This document shows positions 1-7,251 of a stretch of DNA of 40,273 nt, in pieces; the stretch's first letter is position 1; each line of letters opens with the position of its first letter. The stretch covers positions 1 through 40,273 of the forward strand of contig JASHQC010000034.1 in NCBI GenBank assembly GCA_030037735.1, in the 5' to 3' direction. The notes beneath the pieces are model-generated. The model worked only from the letters and a program-made list of their open reading frames with translations. It did no database searches and had not been told where the DNA came from. The position numbers were made by a program, and so were the translations under genes. The DNA is from Thermoplasmata archaeon (GTDB taxonomy: Archaea > Thermoplasmatota > Thermoplasmata > Lutacidiplasmatales > UBA184).

Positions 1-14
1 GCCCCTCGTAGGCT

Positions 15-20
15 GGTATA
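15..20 (+). promoter_or_regulatory. Possible TATA box of the aminotransferase gene
   Basis: GGTATA lies about 34 bp before the GTG at 52. It would place transcription start near 43 and leave a leader of roughly ten bases. The sequence between them can form a weak hairpin (GGCGG/CCGCC at 21-37). The window edge cuts off upstream context, so the BRE cannot be judged. Confidence 0.3.
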
Positions 21-51
21 GGCGGTTTTCAGCCGCCCTCCTTTTACCCCC

Positions 52-1209
52 GTGAGACTGCCGCCCACGATGCGGGTCGACGAGATCGGAGAATCTCCAA
101 TCCTCTCGCTCATCGACCGCATCTTCGAGCTGCGCCGAAGCGGCGCCACGATTCTCGGCCTTCACATCGGGGAACCGGACTTCGAGACGCCCGCCGGCAT
201 CCGGGCCGCGGCGGCCCAGGCGATGGACAAAGGACTGACCCATTACGGTCCGGCCCAGGGCATGCTTGACCTCCGCGAGGCGATCGCGGAAAGGCTCCAC
301 CGCTTGCACGCTATCCCCGCGGAGGCAGGCGACGTCGTGGTGATGCCGGGAAAACTCGCCATCTACGCGAGCCTCCTCTCCAGCACGAACCCCGGGGACG
401 ATGTACTGCTCCCCGACCCGACGTATCTCTTCGAGCAGCCGGTGCAGCTTGTGGGCGCCCGGCCGGTCTACTTCCCGCTTCGCGAAGATTACTCGTTTGA
501 CCCCGCGGAGCTAGAGAAAGCGATCACCCCGCGAAGCCGCGTGCTGATTCTGACGTCGCCTTCCAACCCGACCGGCCGACTGCTCTCGCGAGATGAAGTC
601 CAAGCTGCATTGAGGATTGCCCGCGATCACAACCTCACCGTACTGAGCGACGAAACGTACGAATCGCTGGTCTACGAGGGTCCCCACGTCGCGCCGGCCA
701 GCCTGTCCGAGGCCGCGGACCGAGTCGTGACCATCGGAAGTTTCTCCAAGATGTTCGCGATGACCGGATGGCGGGTCGGCTGGGCCATCGCGCCTCCCGC
801 GATGCGGGCACGGCTGGTGAAGGTCATCGAACACACCCTGACGTGCGTCGCGCCGTTCATACAGCGAGCATGCCTCTGGGGGCTCCAGAACGCCGAACCG
901 GATGTGGCAAGATTCCGGGAAGAGTTCAGACGCCGACGTGACGGCCTGTTCGGACTGCTCCAGGAGATCCCGGGTTTAGACGTGGTTCGACCGGCCGGGG
1001 CCTTCTACATGTTCCCCCGGTACCACTTGCCGATCTCCTCGATCGAATTCTGTAACCGGGTGCTCGACGAAGAACATCTCGCGCTCGTCCCGGGCATCTC
1101 CTTTGGACCACGGGGCGAGGGGCACTTCCGGATCTCGTTCACCTCCCCGATGGCCTCCTTGGAGGACGGGGCGAAGCGCCTCCGTCACTTCCTCGAGAAG
1201 GAGAGCTGA
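52..1209 (+). CDS. Class I/II PLP-dependent aminotransferase
   Basis: This is a cytosolic fold-type I aminotransferase that moves an amino group between an amino acid and a 2-oxo acid through pyridoxal phosphate. The family signatures are in order (numbered from GTG 52): a YGPAQG substrate-loop motif near residue 65, SNPTG near 171, the PLP-ring Asp and Tyr in SDETY (D200, Y203), and the Schiff-base lysine in SFSKMF (K233), followed by GWRVGW. At 385 residues it has the usual length. I chose GTG 52. An in-frame ATG at 70 would give 379 residues and also suits the family's N-terminus. A cyclase and an SDR follow on the same strand, so the three may form one transcription unit. The substrate cannot be read from sequence; aspartate, aromatic amino acids and kynurenine are all possible. 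Confidence 0.9.
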   Translation: MRLPPTMRVDEIGESPILSLIDRIFELRRSGATILGLHIGEPDFETPAGIRAAAAQAMDKGLTHYGPAQGMLDLREAIAERLHRLHAIPAEAGDVVVMPGKLAIYASLLSSTNPGDDVLLPDPTYLFEQPVQLVGARPVYFPLREDYSFDPAELEKAITPRSRVLILTSPSNPTGRLLSRDEVQAALRIARDHNLTVLSDETYESLVYEGPHVAPASLSEAADRVVTIGSFSKMFAMTGWRVGWAIAPPAMRARLVKVIEHTLTCVAPFIQRACLWGLQNAEPDVARFREEFRRRRDGLFGLLQEIPGLDVVRPAGAFYMFPRYHLPISSIEFCNRVLDEEHLALVPGISFGPRGEGHFRISFTSPMASLEDGAKRLRHFLEKES

Positions 1210-1255
1210 GGCGGCCCTAGACGACTTATTGTATCGAAACGTCTCGCCGCGCGCG

Positions 1256-1915
1256 ATGTCGACGCCGCACAAGGTCCACGACCTCACGGCCACCTTCCGA
1301 ACCCACATGCCCGTCTGGCCGACCTCGCCGCTGCCCGTCTTGGAACCGATCGGGGTGGTGGCCCGCGACGGGTACGCCGTGGAACGGCTCACCGCCCTGA
1401 CGCACAGCGGAACCCACCTCGACGCGCCCTACCACTTCATTGAGTCGGGAAAATCCGTAGACCAGATCGCTCCCGCCGACTTGACAGGTGTGGGGGCGGT
1501 TCTCGACCTCCGCAATGAGATCGATGGCGACGTGATCCCCCACGAGGCGATCGAGCGCCACTGGCCGAAGGCGTTCCAACCCGAAATCGTGCTGCTCGAG
1601 ACCGGCTGGAGTCACCGCCGGTCGGCCACCAGGAAGTATCTCTACGACTTTCCCGGAATCGCGCCGCCCTCCGCCGAGTGGCTGGTCCGGAAGAAGATCA
1701 AGGGCGTCGGCACCGACACGCTGGGGATTGACCCGTTCTCCAATAGCAAATTCGAGGCCCACAAAGTGCTGCTCGGCAGGGACATCTGGATTCTCGAAGC
1801 GCTGGACCACTTGGACACGCTCAAGGAAGGAACCCGCTACACGATTGTCGCGGCCCCCCTCAAACTGGAGGGGGCCAGCGGAGCGATGAGCCGGGTCTTC
1901 GCCATCGAGTCGTAG
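1256..1915 (+). CDS. Cyclase family protein (kynurenine formamidase/KynB-like metal hydrolase)
   Basis: This is a 219-residue metal-dependent amidohydrolase of the 'cyclase' family, which includes KynB kynurenine formamidase and isatin hydrolase. The diagnostic metal-binding motif HSGTHLDAPYHF is present, with H50, H54, D56 and H60. The frame is open back to 1103, but that part overlaps the aminotransferase and reads as low-complexity Arg/Pro/Ser. ATG 1256, 47 bases after the aminotransferase stop, is therefore the better start, and MSTPHKVHDLTATF fits the family. The SDR follows after 13 bases. With an aminotransferase and a small cupin nearby, a role in breaking down an aromatic or N-acylated compound is conceivable, but that is inference. 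Confidence 0.85.
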   Translation: MSTPHKVHDLTATFRTHMPVWPTSPLPVLEPIGVVARDGYAVERLTALTHSGTHLDAPYHFIESGKSVDQIAPADLTGVGAVLDLRNEIDGDVIPHEAIERHWPKAFQPEIVLLETGWSHRRSATRKYLYDFPGIAPPSAEWLVRKKIKGVGTDTLGIDPFSNSKFEAHKVLLGRDIWILEALDHLDTLKEGTRYTIVAAPLKLEGASGAMSRVFAIES

Positions 1916-1928
1916 GAGCGCGAGGTCC

Positions 1929-2723
1929 ATGCCGCTTGCGTCGGGGCTCTCGGGACAACGCGTCCTCGTGACGGCGGCGAGCCAGGGAATCGGCTTCGCG
2001 GCGGCCCGCGCCTTCCTCGAAGAAGGAGCCCGGGTCGTGGTTAACGGGTCACACGCGGCTCGACTCGACAGAGCGGTAGAGGCTCTCCGGTCCCGGGGAG
2101 AGGTCCGCGGCATTGTAGCGAACCTTGCCCTCCACGCCGACCTGGACCGGCTCGTCGACGAGAGCCGGGTCGCACTGGGAGGGATTGACACGTTGGTCTA
2201 TGTCACCGGCTCGCCGGCTCCGGGGACCTTCATGGAGCAGAGTTTCGACAGTTGGCAGGCCGCGGCGAACTTACTCACGGTGGGTCCGGCCTACCTCGCC
2301 CAAAAGGTGGCCGACGTGATGTTGGCCTCGCGCACGCCCGGCCGGATGGTGTTCTCCGCGTCCACCGCAATCCGCGAGCCCATCCCGAACATCGCTACCT
2401 CCAACGTCTGCCGGATTGCGATCGCGGGATTGGTGCGTACCCTGGCGCGAGAGCTGGGGCCCAAAGGGATCCGGGTGAATGGGGTCCTACCCGGGTTCAT
2501 CGCCACCGACCGGCTCACGCACGTCTTCGAGGATTCGGCCCGCCGGCGCGGCATCACGTCCGACCAGGCACGAGAGCTGTCGATGAGGGACATCCCGCTG
2601 GGCCGTGCCGGAGAACCAGAGGAGCTCGCCCGGGTGTTCGTGTTTCTGGGCAGCGATATGTCGTCCTACGTCACGGGGGCCTTGGTCCCGGTGGACGGGG
2701 GCATGCTGCGCTCCGTGGGCTGA
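1929..2723 (+). CDS. SDR-family oxidoreductase with atypical active site
   Basis: This Rossmann-fold short-chain dehydrogenase/reductase-like protein has 264 residues. The dinucleotide motif is clear as TAASQGIG (residues 15-22), and the C-terminal half has the FabG-like pattern GPKGIRVNGVLPGF. The catalytic YxxxK is missing. Counting back from the conserved AGLVRTLARELG block, the Tyr position holds Ser158 and the Lys position Arg162 (context ATSNVCRIA). The Ser region FSAST is kept. A subgroup of 3-oxoacyl-ACP-reductase-like SDRs is known to lack the usual tetrad, and this protein looks like a member. It may bind a nucleotide cofactor without normal hydride chemistry, or use other residues. 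A purine-rich stretch lies between the cyclase stop and this ATG. The gene probably shares a transcript with the cyclase. Confidence 0.85.
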   Translation: MPLASGLSGQRVLVTAASQGIGFAAARAFLEEGARVVVNGSHAARLDRAVEALRSRGEVRGIVANLALHADLDRLVDESRVALGGIDTLVYVTGSPAPGTFMEQSFDSWQAAANLLTVGPAYLAQKVADVMLASRTPGRMVFSASTAIREPIPNIATSNVCRIAIAGLVRTLARELGPKGIRVNGVLPGFIATDRLTHVFEDSARRRGITSDQARELSMRDIPLGRAGEPEELARVFVFLGSDMSSYVTGALVPVDGGMLRSVG

Positions 2724-2736
2724 CCATCGGACCCGG

Positions 2737-3093
2737 TCACGGCTCGTCGGGCGGAACGGTCTCGTTCAGGAAGTCCTCTCGCTCCGGCGCAAACACGTCG
2801 AGGACGACCGTGGGCGCCGAGTTGTCGGCCCGGAGCTCATGGGGGACATTGGGCGGTACGTAGTAGGCGTCCCCGACGCCCATCTTCCACGAGACACCGC
2901 CCACCTGAAACATTCCGCCCCCTTCGAGGACCGTGCCGTACTGAGCGTGGGGGTGCGTATGCTTCGGGAAGACTTTCCCCGGCTCGATCCGGTACAGGAC
3001 CATCATGGCCGACGGCGCGTGGGCCAGGATGCGTCGTCGAACCCCGGGCATGATCTCGTGCCACGCGGCATTGGTGTCGTGCCAAAGCGGCAT
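2737..3093 (-). CDS. Small single-domain cupin protein
   Basis: This 118-residue protein is a single conserved beta-barrel cupin. Motif 1 is HTHPHAQYGTVLEGGG, supplying two His, a further His and the Glu-like position. Motif 2 is GDAYYVPPNVPHEL, with a closing His. These residues normally hold one Fe, Mn or Zn ion. It lies tail to tail with the SDR, 13 bases apart. Small cupins serve as isomerases, dioxygenases or ligand sensors, and nothing here settles the role. A dioxygenase partner for the neighbouring cyclase and aminotransferase is possible but unproven. The start is ATG 3093; the following cystathionine-type gene, on the same strand, ends 47 bases upstream of it. Confidence 0.8.
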   Translation of the reverse strand: MPLWHDTNAAWHEIMPGVRRRILAHAPSAMMVLYRIEPGKVFPKHTHPHAQYGTVLEGGGMFQVGGVSWKMGVGDAYYVPPNVPHELRADNSAPTVVLDVFAPEREDFLNETVPPDEP

Positions 3094-3140
3094 GAATGAG
3101 CCGACCGGCCCCGGTTATTTCGTCCTATGCCTCAAAGGGG

Positions 3141-4280
3141 CTAACCGAGCGCTTGACGCAGGTCATCGACCAGGTCGTCGCCGTCCTCGATCCCAACCGA
3201 GAACCGCAGTAGGCCCCCGGAGATTCCCTTTTGTTTCTGCTCCGCCGGCGGCATCGCGCGGTGCGTCATCATCGCCGGGTGGTTGACCAGCGACTCGACT
3301 CCGCCCAGGCTCTCGCCGAGCGTGAAGATCTTGAGCCGCCGGGCGACCCGGATCGCCGCGGGTCGCCCGCCGGCCACCTCGGCCGAGACCATGCCGCCGT
3401 ACCCGTCCATCTGGCGAGCTGCGATGGCGTGGCCGGGATGTTCGGGAAGCCCCGGGTAGAGCGTGCGAACGATCTTGGGATGGCTCTTCAGGAAGTCCGC
3501 CACCTTCCGGGCGTTCTCCGCGTGTTGCCGGACCCGGACGCCGAGCGTCCGAATCCCCCGGATCATGAGATAGCAGTCGAACGGGCTGGGGACGCCCCCG
3601 GCCGAGTTCTGGTACCAGTAGAGCTTCTCCAGCAAGGGCCGTGAGCGTACGACCAGGGCCCCGCCCATCACGTCGCTGTGGCCCCCGATGTACTTCGTCG
3701 TCGAGTGGACCACGATGTCCGCCCCCATTTCGAGCGGGCGCTGGAAGACCGGTGAAGCGAAGGTGTTGTCCACGGCGACCTTCGAGTGCCCCTTTCTCGC
3801 GATCGCGACCGCCCCCTTGAGGTCGGTGATCTTGAGGAGAGGGTTAGTCGGAGTCTCCAGGTAAAGCAAATCGACAGGCGGGCCCTCGGCAAATGCGCGC
3901 CGGATGTTCGCTAGGTTCGTGGTATCAATGAAATCCACCCGCACGCCGTGGGTCCGCGAGAGCTCGAGAAGGCGTTGAGCGCCGTGATACAGGTCGTCCC
4001 CCGCCACGATCCGGCTGCCCGAGGGATAGCCCATGAACAGCGCCGAGATTGCGGCCATGCCCGACCCGAAGGCAAGGGCACCCGACCCTCCCTCCAGTTT
4101 CGCTAAGATTCGTTCCAGGGCTGCCCGGGTCGGATTCCCGGTCCGTGAGTAAACGAACCCTTTCGAAACACCCGGCGAAGACTGCTGGAACGTTGTAGAC
4201 AGGTAAACCGGAACGTTCACGGCCCCGGTAAGCGGGTCGGGGGACTGGCCCTCATGGATGAGCCGGGTGTCCCACTCCAT
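3141..4280 (-). CDS. metB: Cystathionine gamma-synthase/gamma-lyase family PLP enzyme
   Basis: This is a 379-residue fold-type I PLP enzyme of the Cys/Met metabolism family. It works on sulfur amino acids: gamma-replacement of O-acyl-homoserine by cysteine, or gamma-elimination of cystathionine or methionine. Visible signatures are TRLIHEGQSPDPLTGAVNVP at the N-terminus, YSRTGNPTR (44-52), GSGMAAI near 73, the cofactor Asp in VDNTFASP (D171), and the Schiff-base lysine in HSTTKYIGGHSD (K196). The C-terminus carries the family's ESLGGVESLVNHPA motif. Synthase and lyase cannot be told apart by eye, so the symbol is provisional. The gene is divergent from an amino-acid permease across about 170 bases, suggesting a shared regulatory region and possibly sulfur amino-acid import. 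Confidence 0.88.
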   Translation of the reverse strand: MEWDTRLIHEGQSPDPLTGAVNVPVYLSTTFQQSSPGVSKGFVYSRTGNPTRAALERILAKLEGGSGALAFGSGMAAISALFMGYPSGSRIVAGDDLYHGAQRLLELSRTHGVRVDFIDTTNLANIRRAFAEGPPVDLLYLETPTNPLLKITDLKGAVAIARKGHSKVAVDNTFASPVFQRPLEMGADIVVHSTTKYIGGHSDVMGGALVVRSRPLLEKLYWYQNSAGGVPSPFDCYLMIRGIRTLGVRVRQHAENARKVADFLKSHPKIVRTLYPGLPEHPGHAIAARQMDGYGGMVSAEVAGGRPAAIRVARRLKIFTLGESLGGVESLVNHPAMMTHRAMPPAEQKQKGISGGLLRFSVGIEDGDDLVDDLRQALG

Positions 4281-4378
4281 TGCCGTGGGTCAAGGCAGGT
4301 CCTCACTTCAACCGTTCGGCTCCCGTGCCCGATACTTGCGCGCACCGAAGGAAACCTTCCGGAAGTGCAATTCCAAAT

Positions 4379-4386
4379 GTATTTAG
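4379..4386 (+). promoter_or_regulatory. Possible TATA box of the first APC permease
   Basis: GTATTTAG is the only clearly AT-rich stretch in the divergent region between the cystathionine-type gene and the permease. It would give a transcript start near 4408 and a leader of about 45 bases before ATG 4453. Confidence 0.3.
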
Positions 4387-4452
4387 AGCCCCCCTGCTTG
4401 CGCGTGCTAGACCGCGTCGTCCTGCCGAGAGGCGGCCCGGGGGAACACGGAG

Positions 4453-6153
4453 ATGACGGCTGCGCTAGGCGCCGAGACGCCGGGCTTTACGGTTCAAACA
4501 CCCGCCGCGACCGCGACGCAGCCGGGGCTGTACGTGCGTCAGACCTCCGGCCTCGTCCGTACCGTCGGACCTCGAACGGCCCTCTTCGCGAACCTCGTCG
4601 GCATGGGCATCATCGTCAACTTCTTCTGGGTCGTCTTTGCCTCTGAAGGCTACCCGAATGCGAACCTGACCGAGACCGTCGCGGTTGGAGTGGTGTTCAA
4701 CCTGGGTGTCGCGTTCGTCTACTGGATGCTGGCGAGCGCCATGCCGCGTTCGGGAGGGGATTACGTCTTCGTCGGCCGAATCTTCCACCCCAGCCTGGGC
4801 TTCGCCACGAATCTGACGTTCAGTTTCATCTTCATTTCCTGGGCCGGCCTCTTTGCGAACTACTTCGCCGCCTTCGGCGTGCCGATGATTCTGGGCGGCT
4901 ACGGGGTGACGGCCAACAACGCCTCGGCCATCAGCATGGCGGCCACGATTTCCAGCAGCACAACGGACATCTTCGTGATCGGGGCGGTCATCCTCATCGC
5001 CGTCATTCTGATCAGCCTCCTGCCGACGAAGTGGATCTTCCGCACCGCCGTCGGCATCTTCGTGATCTCGGGCGTCATCTTCCTGGTCATGGTGGGAATC
5101 CTCTTCTCCACTCCCTACTCGACCTTCGTCGCGGACTGGAATTCGAATCCCCTGAACCTTGCCCAGAGTTGCACGGTGACGGGACTCACCACCTCCAACA
5201 CCGTGCAGTGCGTCATCCAGACCTTCTACACGACGGCCATGACGACCCCGGCCGGTATCGCCTTCACGAACTCGGGCCTGTTCATCGGGGTCGTCTACAC
5301 GATGCTGAGCTTCATCGGCTACGCGAACACGGCCTACTTCGGGAGCGAGATCCGGGGAGCTCCCACGCGGACCCAGGGACTCGCCATCTTCGGTGCTCCG
5401 CTCCTGTTCGCGGCCCTCATCGCGATCCTGTATGCGGGGACCTACTACACCTTCGGCCATCCGTTCCTGGTTGCCGCCAGCTCAGACTGGGGCAACGGAT
5501 GGGGCAATGCGTTCCCGGCCATCCCGTCCCCATTGTTCCTCGTTTCGTATATCGTCCGCAATTCGACCCTGTCGGCCTTCCTGGCCTTCGGCGTCGCTCT
5601 GACGTTCTTCGGCTTCGTACTGATCTACTTCATCGTTCCGACCCGGAACCTGTTCGCCTGGTCCTTCGACCGGATCCTGCCGACCTTCGTGGCGCGCGTC
5701 ACGAGGAGCGGCGTTCCGTTCGTCACCGTGCTCATTCTCGGATTCTTCGCGTTCGTCTGCCTGTGGCTGACGACCTACACCAAGCTGTTCGATTTCCTAA
5801 CCTACGCCAACTTCGGCTTCTGGCTGGCCGTCGGCATCGTTGGCCTCGCCGGGGCGTTCTTCCCCTTCCTGCGGCCGGAACTGTATCGGGCCGCGCCCCG
5901 GATCGTGCGCACGAGCCTCGGACGCCTCCCGTTGATCACCCTGGTTGGGGTCCTTTCGGCAGGAGCCTCATTCTGGATCGTCTACGCCTCGTCTGTCCCC
6001 TCCTACACGCTCGAGACGGTCCAGTGGACCCAGCTCGCGATCTTCCCGATCGTGTTCGTCCTCGGTCTGGTGATCTACGTCATCTCCCACGCGATCCAAC
6101 GCAGCCGCGGACTTCCGATCGACCTCATCAACAAGGAGCTCCCGCCCGAGTAA
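4453..6153 (+). CDS. APC-superfamily amino-acid permease
   Basis: This 566-residue polytopic membrane protein appears to have 12 or more hydrophobic helices. It carries the amino acid-polyamine-organocation hallmark in its second helix region, ASAMPRSGGDYVFVGRIFHP, in which the P-R-S-G-G-D/E-Y motif is typical. A hydrophilic N-terminus of about 45 residues precedes helix 1. The C-terminus ends in a cytoplasmic tail, SRGLPIDLINKELPPE, nearly repeated in the second permease of this window (20102-21751). It probably imports amino acids or related cations using an ion gradient. The divergent cystathionine-type gene hints at a sulfur amino acid, but specificity cannot be read. A 16-base palindrome (6175-6190) follows the stop. 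Confidence 0.9.
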   Translation: MTAALGAETPGFTVQTPAATATQPGLYVRQTSGLVRTVGPRTALFANLVGMGIIVNFFWVVFASEGYPNANLTETVAVGVVFNLGVAFVYWMLASAMPRSGGDYVFVGRIFHPSLGFATNLTFSFIFISWAGLFANYFAAFGVPMILGGYGVTANNASAISMAATISSSTTDIFVIGAVILIAVILISLLPTKWIFRTAVGIFVISGVIFLVMVGILFSTPYSTFVADWNSNPLNLAQSCTVTGLTTSNTVQCVIQTFYTTAMTTPAGIAFTNSGLFIGVVYTMLSFIGYANTAYFGSEIRGAPTRTQGLAIFGAPLLFAALIAILYAGTYYTFGHPFLVAASSDWGNGWGNAFPAIPSPLFLVSYIVRNSTLSAFLAFGVALTFFGFVLIYFIVPTRNLFAWSFDRILPTFVARVTRSGVPFVTVLILGFFAFVCLWLTTYTKLFDFLTYANFGFWLAVGIVGLAGAFFPFLRPELYRAAPRIVRTSLGRLPLITLVGVLSAGASFWIVYASSVPSYTLETVQWTQLAIFPIVFVLGLVIYVISHAIQRSRGLPIDLINKELPPE

Positions 6154-6174
6154 CCTTCCGGGGGACTCCGAGGG

Positions 6175-6190
6175 CGAGCTTTTGAGCTCG
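6175..6190. repeat. Perfect palindrome, hairpin or operator
   Basis: CGAGCT-TTTG-AGCTCG is a 6-bp inverted repeat with a four-base loop, 22 bases after the permease stop and 21 before the next GTG. It also covers the AT-richest stretch (CTTTTGA, 6179-6185), which sits at the right distance to be the TATA box of the gene at 6211. It may act as an operator or as a 3' processing hairpin. Confidence 0.45.
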
Positions 6191-6210
6191 GGCTTTCCTC
6201 CAGAGTATCC

Positions 6211-7245
6211 GTGGACGAGGTCGTAGAGGTCGTCGTCGATCCCTTCACGCAGGAGAAGCTCCCCCTCCATCCTCCCCTCGTTTTCCGGACCGATCCGGGC
6301 GAGGCCCGGCGGGCCCTGGGTCTGCCGGACTATGTCGACACCTCCGACCCGGTCATAGCTCACGGCGTCGGCCTGCTGCACGCCCTCTCGCTGGAGCTGC
6401 CCGGCCACGCGGTCGCCCTCCTGGGCGGCGTCGCCTATCGGCTTCGTTCGCCGTCGAGCAACTCCCCCACCTCGGGGCTTCGCCGGTCGCTGCACGACAT
6501 CGACCTGTGCTGCCACCACTCCGACGCGAAGAAGCTGCACAGCGCCCTGCTGAAGATCGGGGAACGGCAAGGGAGCGCGCTGACCGTAGTCGAAACCCAC
6601 GCCGACCGGATGTTCAACGCGCTGATGGGCGGGCGCCGCCTCCGGCTGCACAACGTCAACCAGGTGGTGGACGGACGCTGCGTGCTGGGGACGATCGACG
6701 TGCTCGCGGATGAGTTTCGGTTCTGCCACAACCTCGACCTCAAGGAGGACATCTCTCAGGCGCCGACGAACGGGCACACCCTTCCCCTGTCCACCCTCCT
6801 CCTCACGAAGCTGCAGTACATCCAGAGCATCCCCGCCGAACACCAGGCGCAGGTCCCCGGTCGTGTGCTAGGGCCGTTCGGCAAGAAGGAGGTCCTCATC
6901 GGGCCCGAAGACAAGGACGTGCGGGACATCCTAGCGCTACTGATCGACCGCCCCTTGGGGGAGAGTCTGGGCGAGATCTCCTCGACCCGGTTCGTTCAGC
7001 CGTTGACATCGGACTGGGGCTTTTGGACCACGGTGCGGCTCAATCTGGACCATCTCACGCAAACCCCCCTCTTTGCCGCCTTGCCGGCCGAGGTCCGGCC
7101 GACCGTGCAGAAGAAGGCCGAGGCGCTGCGGGCGGCGACGGACCGGGTCCAGCCGAAGCGCCGCTTCGGTTTCCTGCAGCGGGAATGGTGGGAGCCGGTC
7201 GAAACGCTCGGTACGCCGGCACCACCGGCGACTCCGTCCAGCTGA
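6211..7245 (+). CDS. Nucleotidyltransferase-fold protein (MNT/AbiEii-like), copy A of a duplicated module
   Basis: I recognise no named family for this 344-residue protein, but the nucleotidyltransferase (pol-beta-like) core is visible. A helix-capping Gly pair LLGGVAYRL (G72, G73) is followed by HDIDL (D96, D98), and a third acidic strand GTIDVLAD holds D163. Further on, LLLTKLQYI (K200) and KDVRDILAL (D236, D239) match the Lys/Asp helix found in AbiEii/MNT-type proteins. The C-terminal part carries SDWGFW (267-272), also present in the paralogue at 18345-19133. The start is GTG 6211, with a TATA-like CTTTTGA about 29 bp upstream and no leader. It lies tail to tail with metallophosphoesterase A, 6 bases apart. 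A role in transferring a nucleotide to RNA, protein or a small molecule is inferred from the fold; the substrate is unknown. Confidence 0.7.
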   Translation: MDEVVEVVVDPFTQEKLPLHPPLVFRTDPGEARRALGLPDYVDTSDPVIAHGVGLLHALSLELPGHAVALLGGVAYRLRSPSSNSPTSGLRRSLHDIDLCCHHSDAKKLHSALLKIGERQGSALTVVETHADRMFNALMGGRRLRLHNVNQVVDGRCVLGTIDVLADEFRFCHNLDLKEDISQAPTNGHTLPLSTLLLTKLQYIQSIPAEHQAQVPGRVLGPFGKKEVLIGPEDKDVRDILALLIDRPLGESLGEISSTRFVQPLTSDWGFWTTVRLNLDHLTQTPLFAALPAEVRPTVQKKAEALRAATDRVQPKRRFGFLQREWWEPVETLGTPAPPATPSS

Positions 7246-7251
7246 ACCGGT

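Noticed and set aside
976-2191. Long minus-strand frames opposite the aminotransferase and cyclase
   Set aside because: They are Arg/Pro/Gly-rich antisense shadows of clear plus-strand genes and show no domain.
4465-5460. 331-residue minus-strand frame opposite the first permease
   Set aside because: Its composition is almost all Asp, Glu, Arg, Gly and His, the typical antisense reading of a hydrophobic membrane protein gene.
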